From: an uncultured Eubacteriales bacterium
GTDB taxonomy: Bacteria; Bacillota; Clostridia; Monoglobales; Monoglobaceae
Assembly: GCA_958352815.1 (NCBI GenBank)
Contig: CATWQA010000007.1
Location: 1-64,000, forward strand
Direction of reading: 5' to 3'
Length of the DNA stretch: 64,000 nucleotides
Shown: positions 50,788 to 58,428 of the stretch, one piece after another
Layout: every line of letters starts with the position of its first letter
How positions within the stretch are numbered: position 1 is the stretch's first letter
Notes under the pieces: model-generated
Seen by the model: only the letters and a program-made list of their open reading frames with translations
Database searches by the model: none
Told to the model about the DNA's origin: nothing
Made by a program: the position numbers and the translations under genes

Positions 50788-53118
50788 ATGAATTTTTTCA
50801 GGAGAAATATGCAATTGTATAAATATGCTGTTTGTATTATTGCTTTTTCGATGTGCGCTTTTTTCTGCATAGGCAGCTTTGCGGAAAGTGAAAGGGAAAA
50901 TCCACGCCCCGGGATTCTTTATATCAGTTCATATTCGCCTACCCATGAATTTTCTCAAAAGCAGATTGACGGCATAAAATCGGTCTTCGGCGATAAGGTT
51001 TTGTTGGAGTCCGAGTATTTATATTTTGATGTAGCTGATAAAGAGGAGAACTACAGGATTTTATACGAAATGATTGAACTTCATTCTTCGGCAGATGTTC
51101 CGGTTTACGATGGGATAATAGTGGGGGGAGATGAGGCTCTCAATGCGGTTTTGTCATATGACAACGGCATATTCTGTAATACTCCCATAGTGCTTAGCGG
51201 CGTTTTCAACGAGGAGCTTGTGGAGAGAGCCCTTGCGTCGGGCAGGCAGATTTTCGGTTCGGTTGAGGAATTGTGGATTAAAGAAAATCTGGATTTTGCG
51301 GTATCCATATACCAATCTGTAAAAAATGTGGCTGTTGTTTATGACAACTCTCTTTCGGGAACAGGTCAGATGAGGCAGCTTTATCAGTATGTGTTAGATA
51401 ATACTGAATATGGTTTCGCAGGAATTAACACTTCGGAAATGACTTTTGATGAAATTAGAGATGCCCTGTCAAACCTTAATAATGAAACTGTTTTGTTTTA
51501 CTTAAAGTCGGCAAATAAGACAAATGAAAACTTGTCCGGTGAATATGAATTTATCAGAGCTGTCAGCAACGATTGCGGAATACCGATGTTTTGCTTGACT
51601 GATCTTAATATCGGCAGCGGGCTCTTGGGAGGAATAGTCAAAGATCCCGGTATTGATGGGGAAAATTCCGCCAATATTGCTCTGGGATTTTTAGATGAAA
51701 ATTATGAGGAGTCCGAGAGCTTAAAGGAAAATAAGGTGCATAAGCTGGACTATAGCGTTGCGGAGAAGTACGGCTTAGAGGATTTAATGTATTTAAAAAG
51801 AGTTAAATACGTAAACAAGGAGCTGTCTTTCAGAGAAAAATACGGTGAGAGATTGGCGGCAGGCTCCTTAATAGTGATGATAATTCTTGTGCTAATCCAG
51901 CTCATCACAAAGTGGATTGAGTTTGGAATTAAAAACAGACGGCTTGCAAGATCGACCGCAGATCTTCAGGAGGAGCTTAAGCTTTCAGAGAGCAGCGGAG
52001 TTGCCAAGGCGGAGTATTTAAACTCTGTTTCAAAAGAAATCAGAGAACCTCTTGATAAGCTGATGAACATTGCACAGCAGACAAAAGATGCCTTAGGCAG
52101 AGGCGAAAACATTTCTGAAAACGTGCTCCGTATTAATGAACTGACAGGTAGTCTATATGATTCATTTAACGAATATTTGAGTATTTCAAATACCGATACC
52201 GAAGCATTAGAAATTAATTCGGAACCGTTCAAACTAAACGAACTGCTCGGCAGAATCACCAAGTCCTATTCCCTGATTTGTTCCGAGAGGAATATAGAGT
52301 TTGGTTTTAAAACCCATGATATAACCCACAATGACCTAATCGGGGACTTATACAAGCTGAATCTGCTTATATCAAATATTTTGAGCAATGCGATTAAATA
52401 TACCGAAGGCGGAAAGACAATAGATTTTGATGTCAGACAAGTGGAGTCAGGCTTAGAAGACAGCGCTGAATTTGAGTTTATTGTGTCCGATACCGGTATG
52501 GGTATGAGCGATGAAAAAGTTCAGGCTATATTCGGCGGTAATTATTTAAATTCCAAATCGGGTATCGGCGTAGGTCTTGCCATGACAAAACATTATGTCA
52601 GCCTAATGAACGGTGCAATTGCCGCTGAAAGCTGCGAGGGCGAGGGAACTGTTGTCACTCTTCGCTTACCCTTTAAAATTAACAAAAACGAAAAGAGCAT
52701 AAAAGCTTATAAGTCGCCTGATGAATACAGCTTTAGCGGGAAAAAGGTTTTGGTGGCGGAGGATAATGAGCTTAACTTGGCTATCTTAGATGAAATTTTG
52801 AAGGCTGTAAAGTTTGACACTGTATGCGTCAGAGACGGTCGCGAGGCTGTATATGCCTTTAACAGGGCGTGCTATGACGAATTTGACGCAATTATCTTGG
52901 ATGGAGATATGCCCGTAATGGACGGAAGCCAGGCTGCCAATACAATCAGAAAGTGCGCTCATGCCAATTCTTCCGCAATCCCCATAATTGCCACAATACA
53001 TGATACCTATACCGACGACATTAACAAGCTGTTGAGCAGCGGCGTTAATAAATATATTTTTAAGCCTATAGACGCCGACGAGCTTTATGCCATGATGGAT
53101 GAGCTGCTGAAAGCTTGA
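50788..53118 (+). CDS. Hybrid sensor protein with degenerate phospho-acceptor site
   Basis: A 776-residue protein. Signal anchor (about 12-32). An extracellular ABC-substrate-binding-like domain (about 40-320: GILYISSYSP, YDGIIVGGDEALN). TM about 358-376. The dimerisation helix reads SVSKEIREPLDKL, where Lys416 occupies the position of the His in SHEIRTPL. The HATPase is intact (NILSNAIKYTEGG, DTGMGM, GIGVGLAMTK). A C-terminal receiver has Asp in IILDGDMPVMDG and Lys in IFKPID. It cannot autophosphorylate at the usual residue. TTGCGT and TATTAT (50729-50757) give a plausible promoter. Confidence 0.88.
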   Translation: MNFFRRNMQLYKYAVCIIAFSMCAFFCIGSFAESERENPRPGILYISSYSPTHEFSQKQIDGIKSVFGDKVLLESEYLYFDVADKEENYRILYEMIELHSSADVPVYDGIIVGGDEALNAVLSYDNGIFCNTPIVLSGVFNEELVERALASGRQIFGSVEELWIKENLDFAVSIYQSVKNVAVVYDNSLSGTGQMRQLYQYVLDNTEYGFAGINTSEMTFDEIRDALSNLNNETVLFYLKSANKTNENLSGEYEFIRAVSNDCGIPMFCLTDLNIGSGLLGGIVKDPGIDGENSANIALGFLDENYEESESLKENKVHKLDYSVAEKYGLEDLMYLKRVKYVNKELSFREKYGERLAAGSLIVMIILVLIQLITKWIEFGIKNRRLARSTADLQEELKLSESSGVAKAEYLNSVSKEIREPLDKLMNIAQQTKDALGRGENISENVLRINELTGSLYDSFNEYLSISNTDTEALEINSEPFKLNELLGRITKSYSLICSERNIEFGFKTHDITHNDLIGDLYKLNLLISNILSNAIKYTEGGKTIDFDVRQVESGLEDSAEFEFIVSDTGMGMSDEKVQAIFGGNYLNSKSGIGVGLAMTKHYVSLMNGAIAAESCEGEGTVVTLRLPFKINKNEKSIKAYKSPDEYSFSGKKVLVAEDNELNLAILDEILKAVKFDTVCVRDGREAVYAFNRACYDEFDAIILDGDMPVMDGSQAANTIRKCAHANSSAIPIIATIHDTYTDDINKLLSSGVNKYIFKPIDADELYAMMDELLKA

Positions 53119-53120
53119 GG

Positions 53121-53531
53121 TCAGCTGTTGTAGTCCTCCTCGAATGAAGCCAGGTCTTCTTTGGTTCTGAATATAATACCTCGGGTTAGGGCAAGTACGT
53201 CATCGTCGGGAATATCCGAAGGATAAACCTTAAAAGAGTACAGGAATTTTTGGTTATTGCTTAGGGTTTCGGAATTGCTGCACAGGTATATCTCTATGTT
53301 TTCACCGTTAAGACGCGCCAAATAATATGTCTCGGGCGCAGGAGAGCTGCTCGGCGCAAGGTCTGAGGCGGACGGTGTAATCTGAGAGGAAACCGCTTCT
53401 GCGGAATTGTAATCGTCTGCGGAGCGGTTTATCATATTAATCGTTGCCAAATACGTTATATAACCTACCATTAATGTGAAAAAAACGACCGATACACTGA
53501 GAATAACACCTTTGATTAGCTTTTTATACAT
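53121..53531 (-). CDS. BofC-like membrane-anchored protein
   Basis: A 136-residue protein: N-terminal membrane anchor (about 7-30), Ser/Pro-rich linker, then a small domain, YYLARLNGENIEIYL ... VYPSDIPDDDVLALTRGIIFRTKEDLASFEEDY. The last part matches what I know of the BofC C-terminal domain, where a run ends in an EEL-x-LEDY-like helix. BofC regulates SpoIVB-dependent sigma-K processing in spores. The match is by eye and moderate. Convergent with the sensor gene, with 2 bases between the stops. Confidence 0.55.
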   Translation of the reverse strand: MYKKLIKGVILSVSVVFFTLMVGYITYLATINMINRSADDYNSAEAVSSQITPSASDLAPSSSPAPETYYLARLNGENIEIYLCSNSETLSNNQKFLYSFKVYPSDIPDDDVLALTRGIIFRTKEDLASFEEDYNS

Positions 53532-53602
53532 AGTTATACCCCCTACATCTTGTATAGTTAGTTTTTGTGTAACACTAATTTAATAGATTATTAACAGTTT
53601 TA

Positions 53603-53633
53603 TTGTTTAATATACATCGATTTATGATATAAT
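53603..53633 (+). promoter_or_regulatory. Probable promoter of the class A PBP
   Basis: TATAAT at 53628-53633 and a TTGTTT at 53603-53608 with a 19-base spacer; the -10 is good and the -35 weak. Confidence 0.45.
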
Positions 53634-53690
53634 GTGGTATATAATATGTAGATTTTTGAAATATGTTACGAACAGCAAGGGGAAGTTTTT

Positions 53691-55709
53691 ATGAATTACA
53701 AGAAATACATTGGAAAGTTTATTTTAATATTTTTAATAACAATTCTTGCGGGCGGCGCTGTCGCCGGAGGTGTTATTATTACCGCGGTTATGGGTTTGTG
53801 GGGTAATACTGTCGGTATTGACCTTGATATGCTCACTATGGACAGCAACACCAACATAGTGTATCTTGATCCCAACAGCGGTGAGGAAAAGACTTTGCTG
53901 ACTCTGACCTCTGATGAAAACAGAATTTGGGTGGATTTGGACGCAACCCCTAAAAATCTTCAAAACGCCTTTGTTGCAATAGAGGACGAACGTTTTTACA
54001 CTCACAAGGGCGTAGATATTAAGCGAACGGTTAAGGCGACCCTAACATATTTCCTGGATAAGCTTACGGGAAAAGGCGGTCAGGCTTCCCTTGGCGGAAG
54101 TACCATAACCCAGCAGCTCATAAAAAACATTACCGGAGACGACGAACAAACAATTGCAAGAAAGATTTCGGAGATTTCAAAGGCTATAGATTTGGAGAAG
54201 CAGCTGTCAAAGGATCAAATACTGGAGCTTTATCTGAACTGTATTTATCTTTCGGAAAATTGTCACGGCGTTCAAACTGCGGCAAATTTGTATTTTGACA
54301 AAGATGTCAGCGCCTTGAATTTGGCGGAGTGTGCGTCTATTGCGTCTATTACTCAGAATCCCGCATTTTATGACCCGTTTATAAACCCCGACAGTAATAA
54401 GGAAAAGCAGGAGCTTGTTCTTGCAAAAATGCTGTCCCTCGGATATATTACTCAAGAGGAATACGATGAAGCAATAAACACGCCCCTTGTTTTCAGTAAG
54501 GAGACTGCGGCAACAAAGAAAGAGGAGATCATAACTTCTTACTATGTTGATCAGGTCGTACGCGATGCTATTGCAAAATTAGAGGACAAGGGCTATTCAA
54601 ATACTTTGGCTACCAAAATGGTATATTCGGGCGGTCTTAAAATATATTGTGCTTACGACCCGGAAATTCAATCAATCGTTGAGGATTACTACTATAACGA
54701 AAATAATTTTCCGGATCCTGAGGCTCAGTCCTCGATTGTCATAATGGATCCCCAAGACGGCAGGGTAGTTGCCATGGCGGGAGGTATCGGCGAGAAGGAA
54801 ATGAGCTTCACTTTGAACCGCGCTACCCAGAGCCCAAGGCAACCGGGTTCAACAATAAAGCCTATTGCCGTGTATGCTCCGGCGCTTGATAACGGAACCA
54901 TAAAGCCGGGAGACCGAATTATGGATAAGCGTAAATCATACGATGGTTGGATTCCCCGTAACTACAGCTATACCTACAGCAACGCCGCTGTCGGTCTGGA
55001 TTATGCGATACAGCAATCTTTAAACACGGTTCCGGTTGAAATAATGTCGGAAATGGGAATTCGTGAATCATATGATTTTATGGTTGACAATCTGGGCTTT
55101 ACAACTTTGGTAGAGGCGGAGGAGATTAACGGTGAGATATACACGGATCTGGGTTATGCTCAGCTGGCTTTGGGCGGTTTAACCCATGGAGCTACAAATA
55201 TTGAAATGACTGCGGCGTATTGTGCTTTCCCTAACGGCGGAATTTATAATAAGCCCTATACATTCACAGAAATTAAGGACGAAAAGGGAGAAACAATTGC
55301 AACCGGCAGGGATTCCGAATCCTCTTGGGCGGCAATGGATGCAGAGACAGCTGCTATTATGAATAGGTACCTCAACAGTGTTGTTACCTCGGGAACAGGT
55401 AGAGGAGCCGCTTTGGCTGATGGAACCTTTACCGCAGGTAAGACGGGTACCACATCGGAAAACTATGACAGATGGTTTATCGGTTATACGCCCTATTACG
55501 TTGCGGCGGTATGGTACGGCTATGATACTCCGAAATCTATTACCATGTCTTCCAACCCGTGCATACCCGTATGGAAGAATATTATGGACAGCGTTCACAG
55601 AACCATTGGTTCAAAGGATAGAAGCATAGACGTGGATTACAGCGTTTCGGTTTCAGGCGGCGCTTCCTCATCGTCTTCTTCCTCAAGATCATCAAGCAGA
55701 AACGATTAA
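53691..55709 (+). CDS. Class A penicillin-binding protein (PBP1A type)
   Basis: A 672-residue bifunctional peptidoglycan synthase anchored by an N-terminal helix (about 10-36). The glycosyltransferase GT51 domain has catalytic Glu in AIEDERFYTHKGVD and GGSTITQQLIKN. The transpeptidase domain has Ser-xx-Lys in PGSTIKP, Ser-x-Asn in YSNAA, and KTGTT. A Ser-rich tail follows (SGGASSSSSSSRSSSR). The length is compact for PBP1A. AAGGGGAAG precedes the ATG. Monocistronic. Confidence 0.95.
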   Translation: MNYKKYIGKFILIFLITILAGGAVAGGVIITAVMGLWGNTVGIDLDMLTMDSNTNIVYLDPNSGEEKTLLTLTSDENRIWVDLDATPKNLQNAFVAIEDERFYTHKGVDIKRTVKATLTYFLDKLTGKGGQASLGGSTITQQLIKNITGDDEQTIARKISEISKAIDLEKQLSKDQILELYLNCIYLSENCHGVQTAANLYFDKDVSALNLAECASIASITQNPAFYDPFINPDSNKEKQELVLAKMLSLGYITQEEYDEAINTPLVFSKETAATKKEEIITSYYVDQVVRDAIAKLEDKGYSNTLATKMVYSGGLKIYCAYDPEIQSIVEDYYYNENNFPDPEAQSSIVIMDPQDGRVVAMAGGIGEKEMSFTLNRATQSPRQPGSTIKPIAVYAPALDNGTIKPGDRIMDKRKSYDGWIPRNYSYTYSNAAVGLDYAIQQSLNTVPVEIMSEMGIRESYDFMVDNLGFTTLVEAEEINGEIYTDLGYAQLALGGLTHGATNIEMTAAYCAFPNGGIYNKPYTFTEIKDEKGETIATGRDSESSWAAMDAETAAIMNRYLNSVVTSGTGRGAALADGTFTAGKTGTTSENYDRWFIGYTPYYVAAVWYGYDTPKSITMSSNPCIPVWKNIMDSVHRTIGSKDRSIDVDYSVSVSGGASSSSSSSRSSSRND

Positions 55710-55725
55710 GAATTTGAACAAAATA

Positions 55726-55756
55726 AATCGGATATGTCTTGCGGCATATCCGATTC
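55726..55756. terminator. Terminator between PBP and Mrp genes
   Basis: An 11-bp stem, AATCGGATATG / CATATCCGATT, with an 8-base loop, between convergent stops; flanks are A/T rich on both sides. Confidence 0.8.
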
Positions 55757-55763
55757 TGTTATT

Positions 55764-56594
55764 TTAAAGATTTTCTATTGCCTTAACCGAGTTGATGACG
55801 TAGTTTTCGGTTATATCCTCAACAGCACCGTTGTCGCAGGCTTTTGCAATAGTAGGATTAATGGGAATTTTGTCCAGAACCGCTAAATTATGTTCTTTAG
55901 CTATTGCGTCAATATGGCTCTCGCCGAAGATGCTGATTTTTTTGCCGCAGTCGGGACATAGGGCGTAGCTCATGTTCTCAACAAGACCTATAATAGGAAT
56001 GTTCATAAGCTCTGCCATTTTTACGGCCTTTGCCACAATCATGGAAACCAGCTCTTGCGGCGATGTGACTATAATAATTCCGTCAACGGGCAGGGATTGG
56101 AATACAGTCAGAGGGACGTCGCCCGTTCCCGGAGGCATATCCACAAACATGTAATCCTCGTTCTCCCAGACAACATCGCTCCAAAACTGCTTAACCGTTC
56201 CCGCAATAACAGGACCGCGCCATACAACGGGCTCTGTATCCTTTTCAAGAAGCAGGTTGATTGACATAATGTCTATTCCAAGCTTTGACTTTTCGGGGAG
56301 AATACCAAATTCACAGCCTTTTGCCTTTTGTGTTAAGCCGAAGGCTTTGGGGATCGAAGGGCCTGTTATGTCTGCGTCAAGTATAGCCGTTTGGTGTCCG
56401 TTTTTCTGCATATTAACGGCAAGGAGGGAGGTTATCAGGGATTTACCTACGCCGCCCTTGCCGCTGACAATTCCTATAACCTTTTTAACGGAACTGTGCG
56501 CACCTAGGTCAACTTTGAATGAAGTCTGCGCCGCTTCTCTCTCGCTGCAGCTTTCGCCGCATGATGAACAATCATGTGTACAATTTTCACTCAT
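55764..56594 (-). CDS. Mrp/NBP35-type ATP-binding protein (Fe-S carrier)
   Basis: A 276-residue P-loop ATPase: deviant Walker A GIVSGKGGVGKS, VDMPPGTGDVPLTV and the CPDCGKK-type Cys pair near residue 217. An N-terminal Cys cluster (CTHDCSSCGESC) is like the clostridial/archaeal NBP35 family. It is predicted to carry and hand over [4Fe-4S] clusters. The start is ATG 56594 with AAGGAG upstream. Single gene, divergent from metF. Confidence 0.93.
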   Translation of the reverse strand: MSENCTHDCSSCGESCSEREAAQTSFKVDLGAHSSVKKVIGIVSGKGGVGKSLITSLLAVNMQKNGHQTAILDADITGPSIPKAFGLTQKAKGCEFGILPEKSKLGIDIMSINLLLEKDTEPVVWRGPVIAGTVKQFWSDVVWENEDYMFVDMPPGTGDVPLTVFQSLPVDGIIIVTSPQELVSMIVAKAVKMAELMNIPIIGLVENMSYALCPDCGKKISIFGESHIDAIAKEHNLAVLDKIPINPTIAKACDNGAVEDITENYVINSVKAIENL

Positions 56595-56728
56595 ATTGTT
56601 TACTCCTTTATCTACGATTAATAAATTAAAACAAATAAAATGTTTAAATAAAATATAGCTCTAAATTCCTTTTATGTCAAGTGTATAAAACAAAAAATCC
56701 ATTTTTGTAAAATTTAATCGCTATTTAT

Positions 56729-56757
56729 TTGCATTACGAGAGATATTGTGTTATAAT
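56729..56757 (+). promoter_or_regulatory. Promoter of the metF operon
   Basis: TTGCAT (56729-56734), a 17-base spacer and TATAAT (56752-56757). A transcript from here would have a leader of about 75 bases. Confidence 0.7.
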
Positions 56758-56763
56758 AATCTG

Positions 56764-56832
56764 ACATTGCTCCGCAGATAAGAGAAACTTAATTACTTAT
56801 ACACATGTCAAGGCGGAGCTGCGGAACGGAGG
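56764..56832 (+). promoter_or_regulatory. Structured metF leader with alternative pairings
   Basis: GCTCCGCAG (56769-56777) can pair with GCGGAGC (56813-56819), with CTGCGGA (56819-56825) or, as CTCCG, with CGGAG of the ribosome binding site (56827-56831). TGACAT (56762-56767) can pair with ATGTCA (56805-56810), which would cross the first pairing as a pseudoknot. This resembles a translational switch. It does not match S-box, cobalamin or THF riboswitch consensus that I know. Confidence 0.45.
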
Positions 56833-56838
56833 TTTATT

Positions 56839-57702
56839 ATGAGAATTTCTGAAATATTTAAAAATAAAGCCGGGGAGCCTGTTATCTCTTTTGAGATTTT
56901 CCCGCCCAAAAAAGAGGAGGCCTTTAAAAACGTAGGTGAGATGTTGGGGCAACTTAGGGATTTAGAACCCGATTTTATAAGCGTTACCTGCGGTGCGGGA
57001 GGTGGCAGTAACAGAAACAGGACTATTGAGCTGGCGTCTAAGATTAAAAATGAGTTTGGCGTGGAGTCAATGGCGCATATGACTTGTATTTCCTCATCTC
57101 CCCGATCTGTGGAGGACGAGCTTGAATGCATAAAAAACGCGGGAATTGAAAATATTCTCGCTCTCAGAGGGGATATTCCAAAGGATGAATTTGATATAAA
57201 TTCCGTATACTATCACTATGCCTATGAATTGATAAACAAGATTAAGGAACAGAGCGATATTTGTATCGGAGCCGGCGCTTATCCGGAGGGACATATAGAG
57301 TGTGAAAGCTTTGAGGACAGCGTAAAGCACATGAAAATTAAAGAGGAAACCGGGGCGGAATTTTTTGTGTCCCAGTTGTTTTTCAGTAACGAGCATTATT
57401 ACAGACTTGTTGAGACGGCGGAAAAGTATAATATTAAAGCTCCCATATCTCCCGGGATTATGCCCATGATGTCAAAGAGCCAGATTTCCAATATGATATT
57501 TATGTGCGGCGCATCACTGCCCTCGGCAATGATAAAGCTTCTGCACAAGTATGAAAATAATCATGACGACCTGATGAAGGCAGGTATCGAGTATGCGGGG
57601 AAGCAGATAAGCGACTTGATAAACTCAGGCGTCGGCAAGCTCCACATATACAGCATGAACAAGCCTGAGGTAGCAAAACAGCTTATAGAATATACAAGAT
57701 AG
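56839..57702 (+). CDS. metF: Methylenetetrahydrofolate reductase
   Basis: A 287-residue FAD-dependent TIM-barrel enzyme reducing 5,10-methylene-THF to 5-methyl-THF, the methyl donor for MetH encoded downstream. Features: SFEIFPPKKEEA with catalytic Glu, NILALRGDIP, GAGAYPEGH, FFVSQLFF and PGIMPM. GGAGG precedes the ATG. It heads an operon with the MetH activation domain and metH; the spacing to the next gene is about 20 bases. Confidence 0.96.
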   Translation: MRISEIFKNKAGEPVISFEIFPPKKEEAFKNVGEMLGQLRDLEPDFISVTCGAGGGSNRNRTIELASKIKNEFGVESMAHMTCISSSPRSVEDELECIKNAGIENILALRGDIPKDEFDINSVYYHYAYELINKIKEQSDICIGAGAYPEGHIECESFEDSVKHMKIKEETGAEFFVSQLFFSNEHYYRLVETAEKYNIKAPISPGIMPMMSKSQISNMIFMCGASLPSAMIKLLHKYENNHDDLMKAGIEYAGKQISDLINSGVGKLHIYSMNKPEVAKQLIEYTR

Positions 57703-57723
57703 ATTACTGAAAGAGTGATATGA

Positions 57724-58428
57724 TTGACAGGGTTTAATAATATACAAATTGATAAAAGTGAAGTTCTCAGGTACCTGGGACATAAAAACCAGAAGGTTGA
57801 TGAAAACACTCAGCGCATGATTGACTCTTGCATTGATGAAATTCAGGGGCTTTCAAGATACAGATACACCTATCAAGTTTTTGAAACAAAAATCGGGTTT
57901 TACAAGGGTATGTCATGTATTGAGCTAAAGTGTACGAACCTAAAGCTGACGGGAAATGATATATATGAGCACTTGCGAGATTGTAGGAAATGCGCAGTTA
58001 TGGCGGTCACTTTGGGGATTGAGGTTGATAATGCCATCAGAGTTGCTCAGAATTCCGATATGCTAAAGGCGGTTGTGATGGATAGTTGCGCCACAGAGTA
58101 TATCGAGAAGATTTGCGATGAAGTTGAGGAAATGATTGGGAGAGAAGCCGCCGCAGACGGCTGCGGTATAAATTACAGATTTTCTCCGGGGTACGGTGAC
58201 CTGCCGATTTCAACTCAAAAGGAGCTGCTCAGCGTAATTGACGCGGGCAGAAAGGTGGGCATAACCCTGACGGACAGCTTTTTGATGATACCCGGAAAAT
58301 CCGTTACGGCCATAGTCGGGTTCACAAAATCATTGAATCCCAAACCCAAAAGAACAAAATGCGATATTTGCTCAATGAGAGACAGATGTGCTTTTAGAAA
58401 GGCAGGAAAAACGTGTGGGCGTAGTTAA
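57724..58428 (+). CDS. Stand-alone methionine synthase activation domain protein
   Basis: A 234-residue protein equivalent to the C-terminal reactivation domain of MetH: VLRYLGHKNQKVDENTQRMIDSCI, CRKCAVMAVTLGIEVDNAI, CGINYRFSPGYGDLPISTQ and LTDSFLMIPGKSVTAIVGF. It ends in a Cys motif, CDICSMRDRC. It should bind SAM and reactivate oxidised cobalamin in MetH. The start is TTG 57724: an in-frame stop lies directly upstream and no ATG is near. It overlaps metH by 14 bases. Confidence 0.9.
   Translation: MTGFNNIQIDKSEVLRYLGHKNQKVDENTQRMIDSCIDEIQGLSRYRYTYQVFETKIGFYKGMSCIELKCTNLKLTGNDIYEHLRDCRKCAVMAVTLGIEVDNAIRVAQNSDMLKAVVMDSCATEYIEKICDEVEEMIGREAAADGCGINYRFSPGYGDLPISTQKELLSVIDAGRKVGITLTDSFLMIPGKSVTAIVGFTKSLNPKPKRTKCDICSMRDRCAFRKAGKTCGRS

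Noticed and set aside
56640..56838. S-box, cobalamin or THF riboswitch before metF
   Set aside because: The leader is only about 75 bases from the likely start site and lacks the conserved cores of those classes; listed only as a candidate structured leader.
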